Part shown: in pieces, positions 1 to 6,514 of the stretch
Position numbering within the stretch: position 1 is the first letter of the stretch
Layout of the letters: each line of letters opens with the position of its first letter
NCBI GenBank assembly: GCA_964369755.1
Contig: CAYJFY010000054.1
Coordinates: 1 to 15,236, forward strand
Reading direction: 5' to 3'
Origin: CAUPWF01 sp964369755
Lineage (GTDB): Bacteria; Bacillota; Clostridia; Lachnospirales; Lachnospiraceae
DNA: 15,236 nt
Translations under genes and position numbers: made by a program
Notes under the pieces: generated by a model
Seen by the model: only the letters and a program-made list of their open reading frames with translations
What the model was told of the DNA's origin: nothing
The model's database searches: none

Positions 1-264
1 GATTTGGAATAATGTCGGTGCATCTGTTTTTGCGATTTCTGACTTCAACGTAGATTCATAGTTACCACCTGCTGCTGTTACAACCTTAACTTCTACTCCA
101 GTCTCTTCTGTATAAGCTTCTGCTACCTCTTCCCAAACTTCTGCTACCTCTGGTTTGAAGTTCAAGTAATATACGGATGGCTTGTCCTCTCCACCACCAC
201 ATCCTGTTAACACTGACGCTAACATTGTTGCTCCTAATACTGCTGCTAATAATTTTCTTTTCAT
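1..264 (-). CDS. Sugar ABC transporter substrate-binding lipoprotein, N-terminal part (cut by window edge)
   Basis: This is the first 88 codons of an extracytoplasmic solute-binding protein; the rest lies beyond the left edge. The start is the ATG at 264-262, preceded by an AAGGAGG ribosome binding site at about 273-279. The protein opens with a lipoprotein signal peptide: basic MKRK, a hydrophobic stretch, then the lipobox LTGC with the lipidated Cys at residue 22, followed by Gly-rich sequence. The mature start (PSVYYLNFKPEVAEVWEEVAEAYTEETG in outline) is typical of the family-1 binding proteins used for maltose and other oligosaccharides. It should sit on the outer face of the membrane and pass sugar to permeases, presumably encoded to the left. 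A LacI-type operator and a good promoter lie directly upstream, and maltodextrin enzymes surround it, so a maltodextrin substrate is likely. That part is inferred from context; the fragment alone does not show specificity. Confidence 0.88.
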   Translation of the reverse strand, partial: MKRKLLAAVLGATMLASVLTGCGGGEDKPSVYYLNFKPEVAEVWEEVAEAYTEETGVEVKVVTAAGGNYESTLKSEIAKTDAPTLFQI

Positions 265-293
265 TTTGCTTCCTCCTTAAACTCAATGATGAA

Positions 294-313
294 AAACGTT
301 ACCGGTAACGTTT
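294..313. promoter_or_regulatory. LacI/GalR-type palindromic operator of the binding-protein gene
   Basis: A perfect 20-bp palindrome, AAACGTTACCGGTAACGTTT, with a central CG as is usual for LacI-family operators. It lies between the predicted transcription start (about 325) and the ribosome binding site, where bound repressor would block initiation or elongation. Bases 304-319 are identical to 8041-8056 in the operator upstream of malQ. The obvious candidate binder is the LacI-family protein encoded at 5430-6455. Confidence 0.85.
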
Positions 314-331
314 CCAATTTTCTTTAAACTT

Positions 332-360
332 ATGCTATCATGTTTTGGGGCTTATTTCAA
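332..360 (-). promoter_or_regulatory. Sigma-A promoter of the binding-protein gene
   Basis: On the minus strand TTGAAA (355-360) is followed after 17 bp by TAGCAT (332-337). The -10 is preceded by TGA, giving an extended -10 element. The start point would be near 325, which places the 294-313 palindrome just downstream of it. Confidence 0.65.
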
Positions 361-424
361 GCTTTTTATTTTTTTTGTATGTTATGCATTAATTCACACC
401 TTCGTTTTTGTGCACATTATCCAA

Positions 425-2104
425 TTAAATTGCTAATACGACTGCTTGATAGCCTCCCAATCTCAGTTTTTCTTCCTCGAAGTGTACTTGTCCATAGTTC
501 GCATATAGCACGGATTTCATCTCAGCTTCAACCGGAACTACCATTTCTTCTTCTTGATAATTGCAAAGCACTAGGATTTTATTTCCCCCATCTATTCTAT
601 AATATGCAAGCAAATTAGAAATATGCTCCATATACGGAAGAAATGATCCATTTACAAACACATTTTTATATTGCTCGCTCTTTCGCAATTGAACAATCGC
701 CTTATAATTCTCTAGTACAGACCCCTGGTCATTCACTTGCATCTCTACATTGATTTCAGGGAAATTGGCATTTGCTTTTAGCCACGGCGTCCCATTTGTG
801 AACCCTCCATGCGCCTTAGCACTCCAGTGCATTGGAGTACGTCCATTGTCTCTACTCCTCTCAGCAACAATTGATAGCGCCTCCTCTGGGGAATACCCTG
901 CATCAATAGCAACTTGGTATTGATCCTTCGTTGCCACATCATCATAAATATCTATGGATTCGTATGCTGTGTTTGTCATTCCGAGTTCCTGCCCTTGATA
1001 GACAAATGGAATCCCTGGCAGTAGCATATATACAGTTGCTAACATCGTCTTTCTCTCGTCACAATGATTTTTATCTACAAAAAATGCACTTGCTCCCCTC
1101 GGCTCGTCATGATTCTCAATCACATTTGCAAGAACACAGCCCTCTGGCACTTCTCCTTGAGATTTGAATATTAACTTTTTAATCTCCTCTGGTGTCAGCT
1201 GTACACATTCGTGCCAATTGTCCCCAGTTCGTGCTTCTTCAATGCTAAAATCAAAAATCGTTGAGAAACATCCATCTTCTCCGATAAATTTTGCTTTTTC
1301 TTCTTGGGTAACATTGAACACTTCACCCACGGTGAATGCCTGATATTTTTTGAATGTTTCTTCTTTGAGTTCATTTAGGAATATTTCAATGCCCTCTGCT
1401 TCTTGCAACATATTCGAGAGAGAACTCAATCCATCCTCGCGGTCTGCCTCATAGTCTTTAAATTCCAACTGCTTTTTGATATTAATAATCGCATCAATTC
1501 GAAATCCATCGACACCTTTCTCCAACCACCAACTCACCATATCATATAATTTTCTTCTCACAACTGGATTCTCCCAGTTTAAATCTGGTTGTGACTTATG
1601 GAAGGAATGAAAGTAGTATTTATCCGTACCATGAATCGGCTCCCATACACTGCCACCAAAATACGATCTCCAGTTGCATGGTAACTTCCCATTCTCAGCT
1701 TCTCTTATGTAAAAATAATCTGCGTACTCCCCTTCTGGATTTTTTAGCACCTCCTGAAACCACTCGTGTTGATCCGAACAGTGATTAATCACCAGATCCA
1801 TCAAGATATAGAGGTCTCTTTTCTTCGCTTCTACCAATAATTCGTCCATATCTTCCATGGTTCCAAACATCGGGTTTATCTTGTAATAATTCGAGATATC
1901 ATATCCTTGATCCAACATCGGCGACTCATAAATCGGTGAAATCCATATAATATCCACGCCCAGGTCCTTGATGTAATCCAACTTTTGAATAATTCCCCTC
2001 AAGTCACCAATCCCGTCTCCGTTTGAATCCATAAAACTTTTTGGATAAATCTGATATGCTATCTTATCTCTCCACCACATCATATCTTTCTTTCTATTCA
2101 CCAT
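425..2104 (-). CDS. GH13 alpha-glucosidase (oligo-1,6-glucosidase / alpha-1,4-glucosidase type)
   Basis: A 559-residue cytoplasmic glycoside hydrolase of family GH13, within the usual 540-570 length for oligo-1,6-glucosidase-like enzymes. It releases glucose from the non-reducing ends of short alpha-glucans. Visible motifs are the Ca-binding loop DSNGDGIGD (26-34), region I DLVINH, region II GFRIDA with nucleophile Asp204, region III GEV with acid/base Glu261, and region IV ENHDEPR with Asp333. The residue after the nucleophile is Ala205. Alpha-1,6-specific relatives usually have Val there and yeast maltases Thr, so linkage preference stays open and alpha-1,4 or broad activity is plausible. 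The start chosen is the ATG at 2104-2102, 6 nt after AGGAGG (2111-2116). The ATG at 2119 is in frame but overlaps that site and is unlikely. The gene follows the phosphorylase by 63 nt, separated by a strong hairpin, and is probably cotranscribed with it. Confidence 0.9.
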   Translation of the reverse strand: MVNRKKDMMWWRDKIAYQIYPKSFMDSNGDGIGDLRGIIQKLDYIKDLGVDIIWISPIYESPMLDQGYDISNYYKINPMFGTMEDMDELLVEAKKRDLYILMDLVINHCSDQHEWFQEVLKNPEGEYADYFYIREAENGKLPCNWRSYFGGSVWEPIHGTDKYYFHSFHKSQPDLNWENPVVRRKLYDMVSWWLEKGVDGFRIDAIINIKKQLEFKDYEADREDGLSSLSNMLQEAEGIEIFLNELKEETFKKYQAFTVGEVFNVTQEEKAKFIGEDGCFSTIFDFSIEEARTGDNWHECVQLTPEEIKKLIFKSQGEVPEGCVLANVIENHDEPRGASAFFVDKNHCDERKTMLATVYMLLPGIPFVYQGQELGMTNTAYESIDIYDDVATKDQYQVAIDAGYSPEEALSIVAERSRDNGRTPMHWSAKAHGGFTNGTPWLKANANFPEINVEMQVNDQGSVLENYKAIVQLRKSEQYKNVFVNGSFLPYMEHISNLLAYYRIDGGNKILVLCNYQEEEMVVPVEAEMKSVLYANYGQVHFEEEKLRLGGYQAVVLAI

Positions 2105-2110
2105 AATTTC

Positions 2111-2116
2111 CCTCCT
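2111..2116 (-). promoter_or_regulatory. Ribosome binding site that fixes the alpha-glucosidase start
   Basis: AGGAGG on the minus strand, 6 nt before the ATG at 2104. The only other in-frame ATG nearby, at 2119, lies immediately before and runs into this site, so it has no ribosome binding site of its own at a workable distance. Confidence 0.8.
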
Positions 2117-2121
2117 CATAA

Positions 2122-2151
2122 ATATAAGGAAACCTTGCGGCTTCCTTATAT
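2122..2151. other. Intergenic RNA hairpin with GCAA tetraloop
   Basis: In the minus-strand transcript the arms 2139-2151 and 2122-2134 pair over 13 bp, including one G-U pair, and close a GCAA loop, which belongs to the stable GNRA class. The same DNA read on the plus strand would have an A-C mismatch, so pairing is better in the sense of the operon. It begins 16 nt after the phosphorylase stop codon and ends 5 nt before the glucosidase ribosome binding site. No T-tract follows, so it is not a standard terminator. Protection of the upstream mRNA end, RNase processing or control of glucosidase translation fit better. Confidence 0.7.
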
Positions 2152-2167
2152 AATTCTCACTCTTCTA

Positions 2168-4432
2168 TTATTTCTCTACATGCCAAATATCATCATTGTA
2201 TTGTTTGATTGTTCGATCCGATGAGAAATAACCTGCCTTACTAATGTTGACTACCATTTTCTTCGCCCATGCTTTTCTGTCTTCATAATCTGTAAACACT
2301 CTATCTTTTGTTTTTATATACTCTTTGACATCTAATAAGGTCATAAACCAGTCTTTTTGAATCAGCTCTGCGTGAATCTCCAATAGCATTCTCACATCCC
2401 CTAATTTCAGCATTTCAGGGCTGATGATGAAGTCAATCCATGTACGAATTTCTTCGTCATTGATATAATAATCCGCAGCCACATAATCTGCTTTTCTGTA
2501 GTGCTCGATCACTTCTTCACTTTCTTTTCCAAAGACATAGATATTCTCATCCCCTACTAATTCGTGAATCTCTACGTTTGCTCCATCTTCTGTTCCTAAA
2601 GTAATCGCACCATTGAGCATAAACTTCATATTTCCTGTTCCACTCGCTTCTTTTGATGCTAATGAAATCTGCTCGGACACATCACAAGCTGGAATCAACT
2701 TCTCTGCAAAGGAAACATTATAGTTCTCAACCATTACCACTTGTAGGTATGGTGCCACCTCTGGGTCATTGCTGATTAATTCTTGTAAGCAAAGAATCGT
2801 ATGAATGATGTCTTTGGCGATAATATATGCAGGCGCTGCCTTCGCTCCAAAAATCATTGTAATTGGTGTCTTTGGCTTATTCCCCTTCTTAATCTCCAAA
2901 TATTTGTAGATGATGTACAACACATTCATCTGCTGTCTCTTATACTCGTGAAGTCTCTTGATTTGAATATCGAAAATCGATTGATCGTTGACTTCGATTC
3001 CCGCTGTCTTCTCCAAATAATCCTTTAGCGCTGTCTTATTTGCTTGCTTCACTTCTAACAATGCTTCTAGTACTGCATCGTCATCGATCACCTCGCTTAG
3101 TTTTTCTAACTCTGTCGCGTCTTTTCTAAATCCACCGACACCATTGTCATCCAGCCATTTTACCAGTTCCTTATTACAGTGTAATAGCCATCTTCTGAAT
3201 GTGATTCCATTGGTTTTATTGTTAAACTTCTCTGGATAGATGTCATAAAAAGCCTTCAACTCTTCGTTTTTCAAGATTTCTGTGTGTAAGGCTGCAACTC
3301 CGTTCACACTAAATCCATAATGCATGTCCATTCTTGCCATGTGCACGCGATCTGTTTCATCGATAATCTGAACATCTTCATCCTCATAGTTTTTCGCAAC
3401 TCTGTCTGCCAAATCCTTGATGATTGGAATGAGGTGTGGCACTACTTCCTCTAAATAAGTAAGTGGCCATTTCTCCAATGCTTCCGCTAGAATGGTATGG
3501 TTGGTGTATGCACAAGTTTTTGAAACAATCGCAATTGCTTCATCGGTAGACACACCCTTTTCTGTCAACAAACGAATCAACTCCGGAATTACCAGTGATG
3601 GGTGCGTATCATTGATCTGAATCGTCACATGCTTGTACAAGTCCGTAATCGGATACCCCTTCTGCTCGCACTCCTTCAAGATGAGCTGTGCTCCATTGCT
3701 TACCATAAAGTATTGTTGGTATATGCGAAGCAATTCACCCTTCTTATCACTGTCATCTGGATATAAGAACAATGTCAGGTTTTCTTCAATGTTTGTTTTA
3801 TCGAAACTAATGCCTTTCTTTATGATGGCTTCATTCACGGTATCAACATCGAATAAATGTAATTTGTTTACACCACTTTCATAACCAATCACATCGATAT
3901 CATATAATTTTGATTTGAGCACAAAATCCTTAAATGGTACTTCAAAACTCTCTCCAGTCTCATTCAACCAACTCGTATTTTCAATCCATGGGTTTGGCGT
4001 TTCCATCTGCTTATTCTTCTCAAACACTTGCTTGAACAGACCCATATGATAGTTCAATCCAATTCCATCCCCTTCGTATCCTAGAGTCGCAATGGAGTCG
4101 AGGAAACATGCCGCTAGTCTTCCAAGTCCACCATTTCCTAGAGATGGTTCTGGCTCAATCTCTTCGATTTCACAGATGTTTTTCCCATTCTCTGCTAATA
4201 ATTCTCTTACCTCGTCATATACACCTAGGTTGATTAAATTGTTCGATAGCAACTTACCAATCAAAAATTCTGCAGATATATAATACACTTTTTTACCTAC
4301 ACTTGACTGATTCGTCCCCTTCTCTTTCGTACAGATTTTCGCTGCTTCTAGAATCGCATAATAAAGCTCACTGTCCGTCGCCTCTGCAACCCCTTTTCCT
4401 AATGTGTCTACTACTTGTTCTGAAAATTTCAT
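2168..4432 (-). CDS. glgP: Glycogen/maltodextrin phosphorylase (GT35)
   Basis: A 754-residue alpha-glucan phosphorylase, which cleaves the terminal alpha-1,4-linked glucose of glycogen or maltodextrin with phosphate to give glucose-1-phosphate. The family signature EASGTGNMKFMLN is intact, and its Lys603 is the expected pyridoxal-phosphate lysine. Other conserved blocks are EPSLGNGGLGRLAACFLDS near residue 95, QINDTHPSL near 275, the HTILAEALEKW block near 310 and IKRLHEYKRQ near 500. Length fits the compact bacterial enzymes. The start ATG at 4432-4430 has AAGGAGG just upstream. It heads a two-gene unit with the GH13 glucosidase and is divergent from the AraC-family gene. Sequence alone does not separate glycogen from maltodextrin preference; malQ nearby favours a maltodextrin role (MalP-like). 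No LacI-type operator is present upstream. Confidence 0.95.
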   Translation of the reverse strand: MKFSEQVVDTLGKGVAEATDSELYYAILEAAKICTKEKGTNQSSVGKKVYYISAEFLIGKLLSNNLINLGVYDEVRELLAENGKNICEIEEIEPEPSLGNGGLGRLAACFLDSIATLGYEGDGIGLNYHMGLFKQVFEKNKQMETPNPWIENTSWLNETGESFEVPFKDFVLKSKLYDIDVIGYESGVNKLHLFDVDTVNEAIIKKGISFDKTNIEENLTLFLYPDDSDKKGELLRIYQQYFMVSNGAQLILKECEQKGYPITDLYKHVTIQINDTHPSLVIPELIRLLTEKGVSTDEAIAIVSKTCAYTNHTILAEALEKWPLTYLEEVVPHLIPIIKDLADRVAKNYEDEDVQIIDETDRVHMARMDMHYGFSVNGVAALHTEILKNEELKAFYDIYPEKFNNKTNGITFRRWLLHCNKELVKWLDDNGVGGFRKDATELEKLSEVIDDDAVLEALLEVKQANKTALKDYLEKTAGIEVNDQSIFDIQIKRLHEYKRQQMNVLYIIYKYLEIKKGNKPKTPITMIFGAKAAPAYIIAKDIIHTILCLQELISNDPEVAPYLQVVMVENYNVSFAEKLIPACDVSEQISLASKEASGTGNMKFMLNGAITLGTEDGANVEIHELVGDENIYVFGKESEEVIEHYRKADYVAADYYINDEEIRTWIDFIISPEMLKLGDVRMLLEIHAELIQKDWFMTLLDVKEYIKTKDRVFTDYEDRKAWAKKMVVNISKAGYFSSDRTIKQYNDDIWHVEK

Positions 4433-4482
4433 TCTTTACCTCCTTCGTTAAATCCATTGTTTTTTGTAGTATAGCCATTTTT

Positions 4483-4511
4483 ATTAAAAACTTCTTGCAT
4501 TATACCGTCAA
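4483..4511 (-). promoter_or_regulatory. Candidate promoter of the phosphorylase gene
   Basis: On the minus strand TTGACG (4506-4511) is followed after 17 bp by TTTAAT (4483-4488). Competing -10 candidates without a good -35 are TATACT (4468-4473) and TATAAT (4499-4504). The choice among them is uncertain. All overlap or abut the opposing promoter of the AraC-type gene. Confidence 0.4.
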
Positions 4512-4524
4512 AAAGTAATACAAT
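4495..4524 (+). promoter_or_regulatory. Candidate promoter of the AraC-family regulator gene
   Basis: TTGCAT (4495-4500) and TACAAT (4519-4524) are 18 bp apart and 35 bp upstream of the start codon. The element interleaves with the opposing phosphorylase promoter. Confidence 0.5.
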
Positions 4525-4558
4525 ACTATCATAAACATTATTTTATGGAGAATCTATT

Positions 4559-5443
4559 ATGTTACAAAATGAATATCAACAATTACACGAAACCAAACCA
4601 CACTCCGACTTGGAGTTCCCTTATAACACTTATATCTGTACAATTCCACTTGATTTCAATCAGGTTTCTTCTCATTGGCACGATGACATTGAAATCATTG
4701 TGATCAAAAATGGACGTGGAATCATCTCTGTAGATATGAAATCCGAAATCGTTCAGGCAGGTGATATTATCTTTATACGCCCTGGACAAATCCATTCCAT
4801 TGCCCAATACGAAGAGGAAATCATGGAGTATGAAAATATTATTTTTCGCAAGGAACTACTTTATTCCAAGGCTTCTGATTTGCGAACCAAAGAGTATTTT
4901 GACCCTTATCTGAAGCTGCGCTATGAATTAAACTGGCTCTATCGCTCAGAGTGCAACTATCATTTTGCCCTCATGGCATGTATCAACGCCATCGATAACC
5001 TCTGCTCTCTGACACCTGCCTATTACGAGCTGGCGCTTAAGAGCCGACTGTTTGATTTCTTTTATATATTATTTTCTTGTCAACAAGATACGATACGAAC
5101 TACACCGAACAAGTCCATTCCAAAACTCAAAGAAATCATCACCTTTGTAGCCGAACATTATAGAGAGCCCCTCTCCTCTGAGATGCTTGCCCAGCAGATC
5201 GGCTTCTCTACCTCACACTTTATGAAGTTTTTCAAGCAACATATGCAGGTGACATTTACGGAATATCTAAACAATTACCGACTCACCATCGCTGCTAGAC
5301 TTCTAAGCTCAGAGGATCTTTCTGTCCTTGCCATCGCTACGGAAGTCGGGTTCAACAACCTCTCGTATTTCAATCGTTTATTCAAGAAAGAGTTTGGTTG
5401 TTCCCCTCTCTCCTATCGCAAAAATACAACTAGCGTGTCGTAG
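4559..5443 (+). CDS. AraC-family transcriptional regulator with cupin sensor domain
   Basis: A 294-residue DNA-binding regulator and the only plus-strand gene in the window. The N-terminal part (about 25-95) is a cupin-like AraC ligand-binding domain, with SSHWHDDIEIIVI and the IFIRPGQIHSI strand typical of the fold; His39, His41 and His79 are in the usual positions. The C-terminal part (about 188-289) is the double helix-turn-helix, with LAQQIGFSTSHFMKFFKQ as the first and IATEVGFNNLSYFNRLFKKEFGCSPLSYRK as the second, matching the family consensus closely. The start ATG is preceded by GGAG (4547-4550) at 8 nt. Family members of this build usually activate sugar genes when bound to ligand. 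Its divergent position next to the phosphorylase makes that unit the natural target, which is inference. The 3' end overlaps the convergent LacI-type gene by 14 bp. Confidence 0.92.
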   Translation: MLQNEYQQLHETKPHSDLEFPYNTYICTIPLDFNQVSSHWHDDIEIIVIKNGRGIISVDMKSEIVQAGDIIFIRPGQIHSIAQYEEEIMEYENIIFRKELLYSKASDLRTKEYFDPYLKLRYELNWLYRSECNYHFALMACINAIDNLCSLTPAYYELALKSRLFDFFYILFSCQQDTIRTTPNKSIPKLKEIITFVAEHYREPLSSEMLAQQIGFSTSHFMKFFKQHMQVTFTEYLNNYRLTIAARLLSSEDLSVLAIATEVGFNNLSYFNRLFKKEFGCSPLSYRKNTTSVS

Positions 5444-6455
5444 ACTCTCTTTCGATTAAGAGTCCCGACACCATTACGGCCTCGGCCTTCTTCTTCGTCT
5501 TGATCATGATGAACAACCGCTTAATCGTCTCCTTCGCGATGTCCTTAATCGGTTGTTCTATGGTTGTAATCGACGGATGATAATAGAAACTCTCTGTAAT
5601 TCCATCAAACCCACAGACTGCATAGTCCTCGGGAATCGATTTCCCCGCTTCATGGATTGCCTTACATGCGCCGATTGCCACACTATCTGAAACTGCAAAA
5701 ATCGCAGTCACATCAACCTTGCGATCAATCATATCCTTCATCATCTTATAACCTGATTGCATCGAGAAGAACTCATAACTCTCATTCATATGCACGACCC
5801 ACTCAGACTTTGGTTCAATCCCACTCGCCATCAACGCCTCTCGATAGCCATCTAGTCGCAGCTTTCCAACACTGATATCTTCCTCAAATGCTGCCAGCAT
5901 CCCTACTTTTTTATGACCTTGCTGACACAAATGGGTTGTGATATTATAGCTCTCTTTTTTATCATCGATCGAAACATATGTCCCTAGACAATCATCCGAC
6001 AAACGCTCAACTGCCATCGTACTAACAACAAATGGCACAGTTAAACTATTCAGCCTCTCCTCGCGCCCATGAAAATATCCTCCGAGAAATACAATCCCCT
6101 TTAGTTTCTTCTCACGAATCAACTGTATGGCCACATCTATTTCATCTTCGCTATGATCCACGTGTTGCAAGAAATAACTATACTTCCCGCCTTGAATTTC
6201 CTTTTCTAAAATCGCAATCATTTTTGAGAAAAACGGGTTGTCAATCGCCTTTGCAATCACTGCAATAATATTGGATTTCGTACTCTTGAGGCTCCTTGCC
6301 GTACCGTTTGGCACATAGCTATTCTCCTCTATGATTCTCATAACTTTTTCTTTTGTTTCTTTGTTAATGTCAGGATGGTTATTAATTGCTCTTGATACCG
6401 TGCTCACTCCCACACCACATTGCTTCGCAATATCTTTGATTGTTAGTGTTTTCAT
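5430..6455 (-). CDS. LacI/GalR-family transcriptional regulator, probable maltose regulator
   Basis: A 341-residue regulator. Residues 4-25 (LTIKDIAKQCGVGVSTVSRAIN) form the family helix-turn-helix, and the hinge NGTARSLKS follows at 50-58 with Leu56, the residue that intercalates at the central CG of operators in this family. The rest is a periplasmic-binding-protein-like effector domain: SNIIAVIAKAIDNPFF, the GIVFLGG strand, the HKKVGMLAA and DGYREAL segments, and the C-terminal TAIFAVSDSVAIGACKAIHEAGKSIPEDYAVCGFDG block. It follows malQ by 59 nt on the same strand, so transcription from the malQ promoter should also reach it, and it has its own promoter too. Its likely sites are the two palindromes at 294-313 and 8026-8055. 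Effector and sign of control cannot be read from the sequence; repression relieved by maltodextrin or glucose would be usual. Its stop codon lies inside the end of the opposing AraC-type gene. Confidence 0.93.
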   Translation of the reverse strand: MKTLTIKDIAKQCGVGVSTVSRAINNHPDINKETKEKVMRIIEENSYVPNGTARSLKSTKSNIIAVIAKAIDNPFFSKMIAILEKEIQGGKYSYFLQHVDHSEDEIDVAIQLIREKKLKGIVFLGGYFHGREERLNSLTVPFVVSTMAVERLSDDCLGTYVSIDDKKESYNITTHLCQQGHKKVGMLAAFEEDISVGKLRLDGYREALMASGIEPKSEWVVHMNESYEFFSMQSGYKMMKDMIDRKVDVTAIFAVSDSVAIGACKAIHEAGKSIPEDYAVCGFDGITESFYYHPSITTIEQPIKDIAKETIKRLFIMIKTKKKAEAVMVSGLLIERESTTR

Positions 6456-6485
6456 GTTCGCTTCTCTCTTTCTCGTAATACAAAG

Positions 6486-6514
6486 ATTATATCAAATTTA
6501 TTTTTTCACTGCAA
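6486..6514 (-). promoter_or_regulatory. Internal promoter of the LacI-family regulator gene
   Basis: On the minus strand TTGCAG (6509-6514) and a perfect TATAAT (6486-6491) are 17 bp apart. The -35 hexamer starts directly after the malQ stop codon (6515-6517). The transcription start would be near 6479, giving a short leader of about 24 nt. No copy of the palindromic operator is present here, so this promoter may supply a basal regulator level independent of malQ. Confidence 0.7.

Noticed and set aside
86..286. Minus-strand frame of 66 codons at the left end
   Set aside because: It lies in the wrong frame over the signal-peptide region of the binding-protein gene and begins in its leader sequence.
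349..377. Weak hairpin (GCTT/AAGC) followed by a T-run on the plus strand as a terminator
   Set aside because: The stem is only 4 bp, no plus-strand gene precedes it, and it coincides with the promoter of the minus-strand binding-protein gene.
2105..2119. Upstream in-frame start for the alpha-glucosidase at 2119
   Set aside because: The codons from 2119 spell ATGAGGAGG, so the start would overlap the ribosome binding site of the better ATG at 2104.
4467..4528. Inverted repeat TAGTAT/ATACTA flanking the glgP-AraC intergenic promoters
   Set aside because: Only 6 bp in AT-rich DNA with a 50-bp gap; too weak to call a regulator site.
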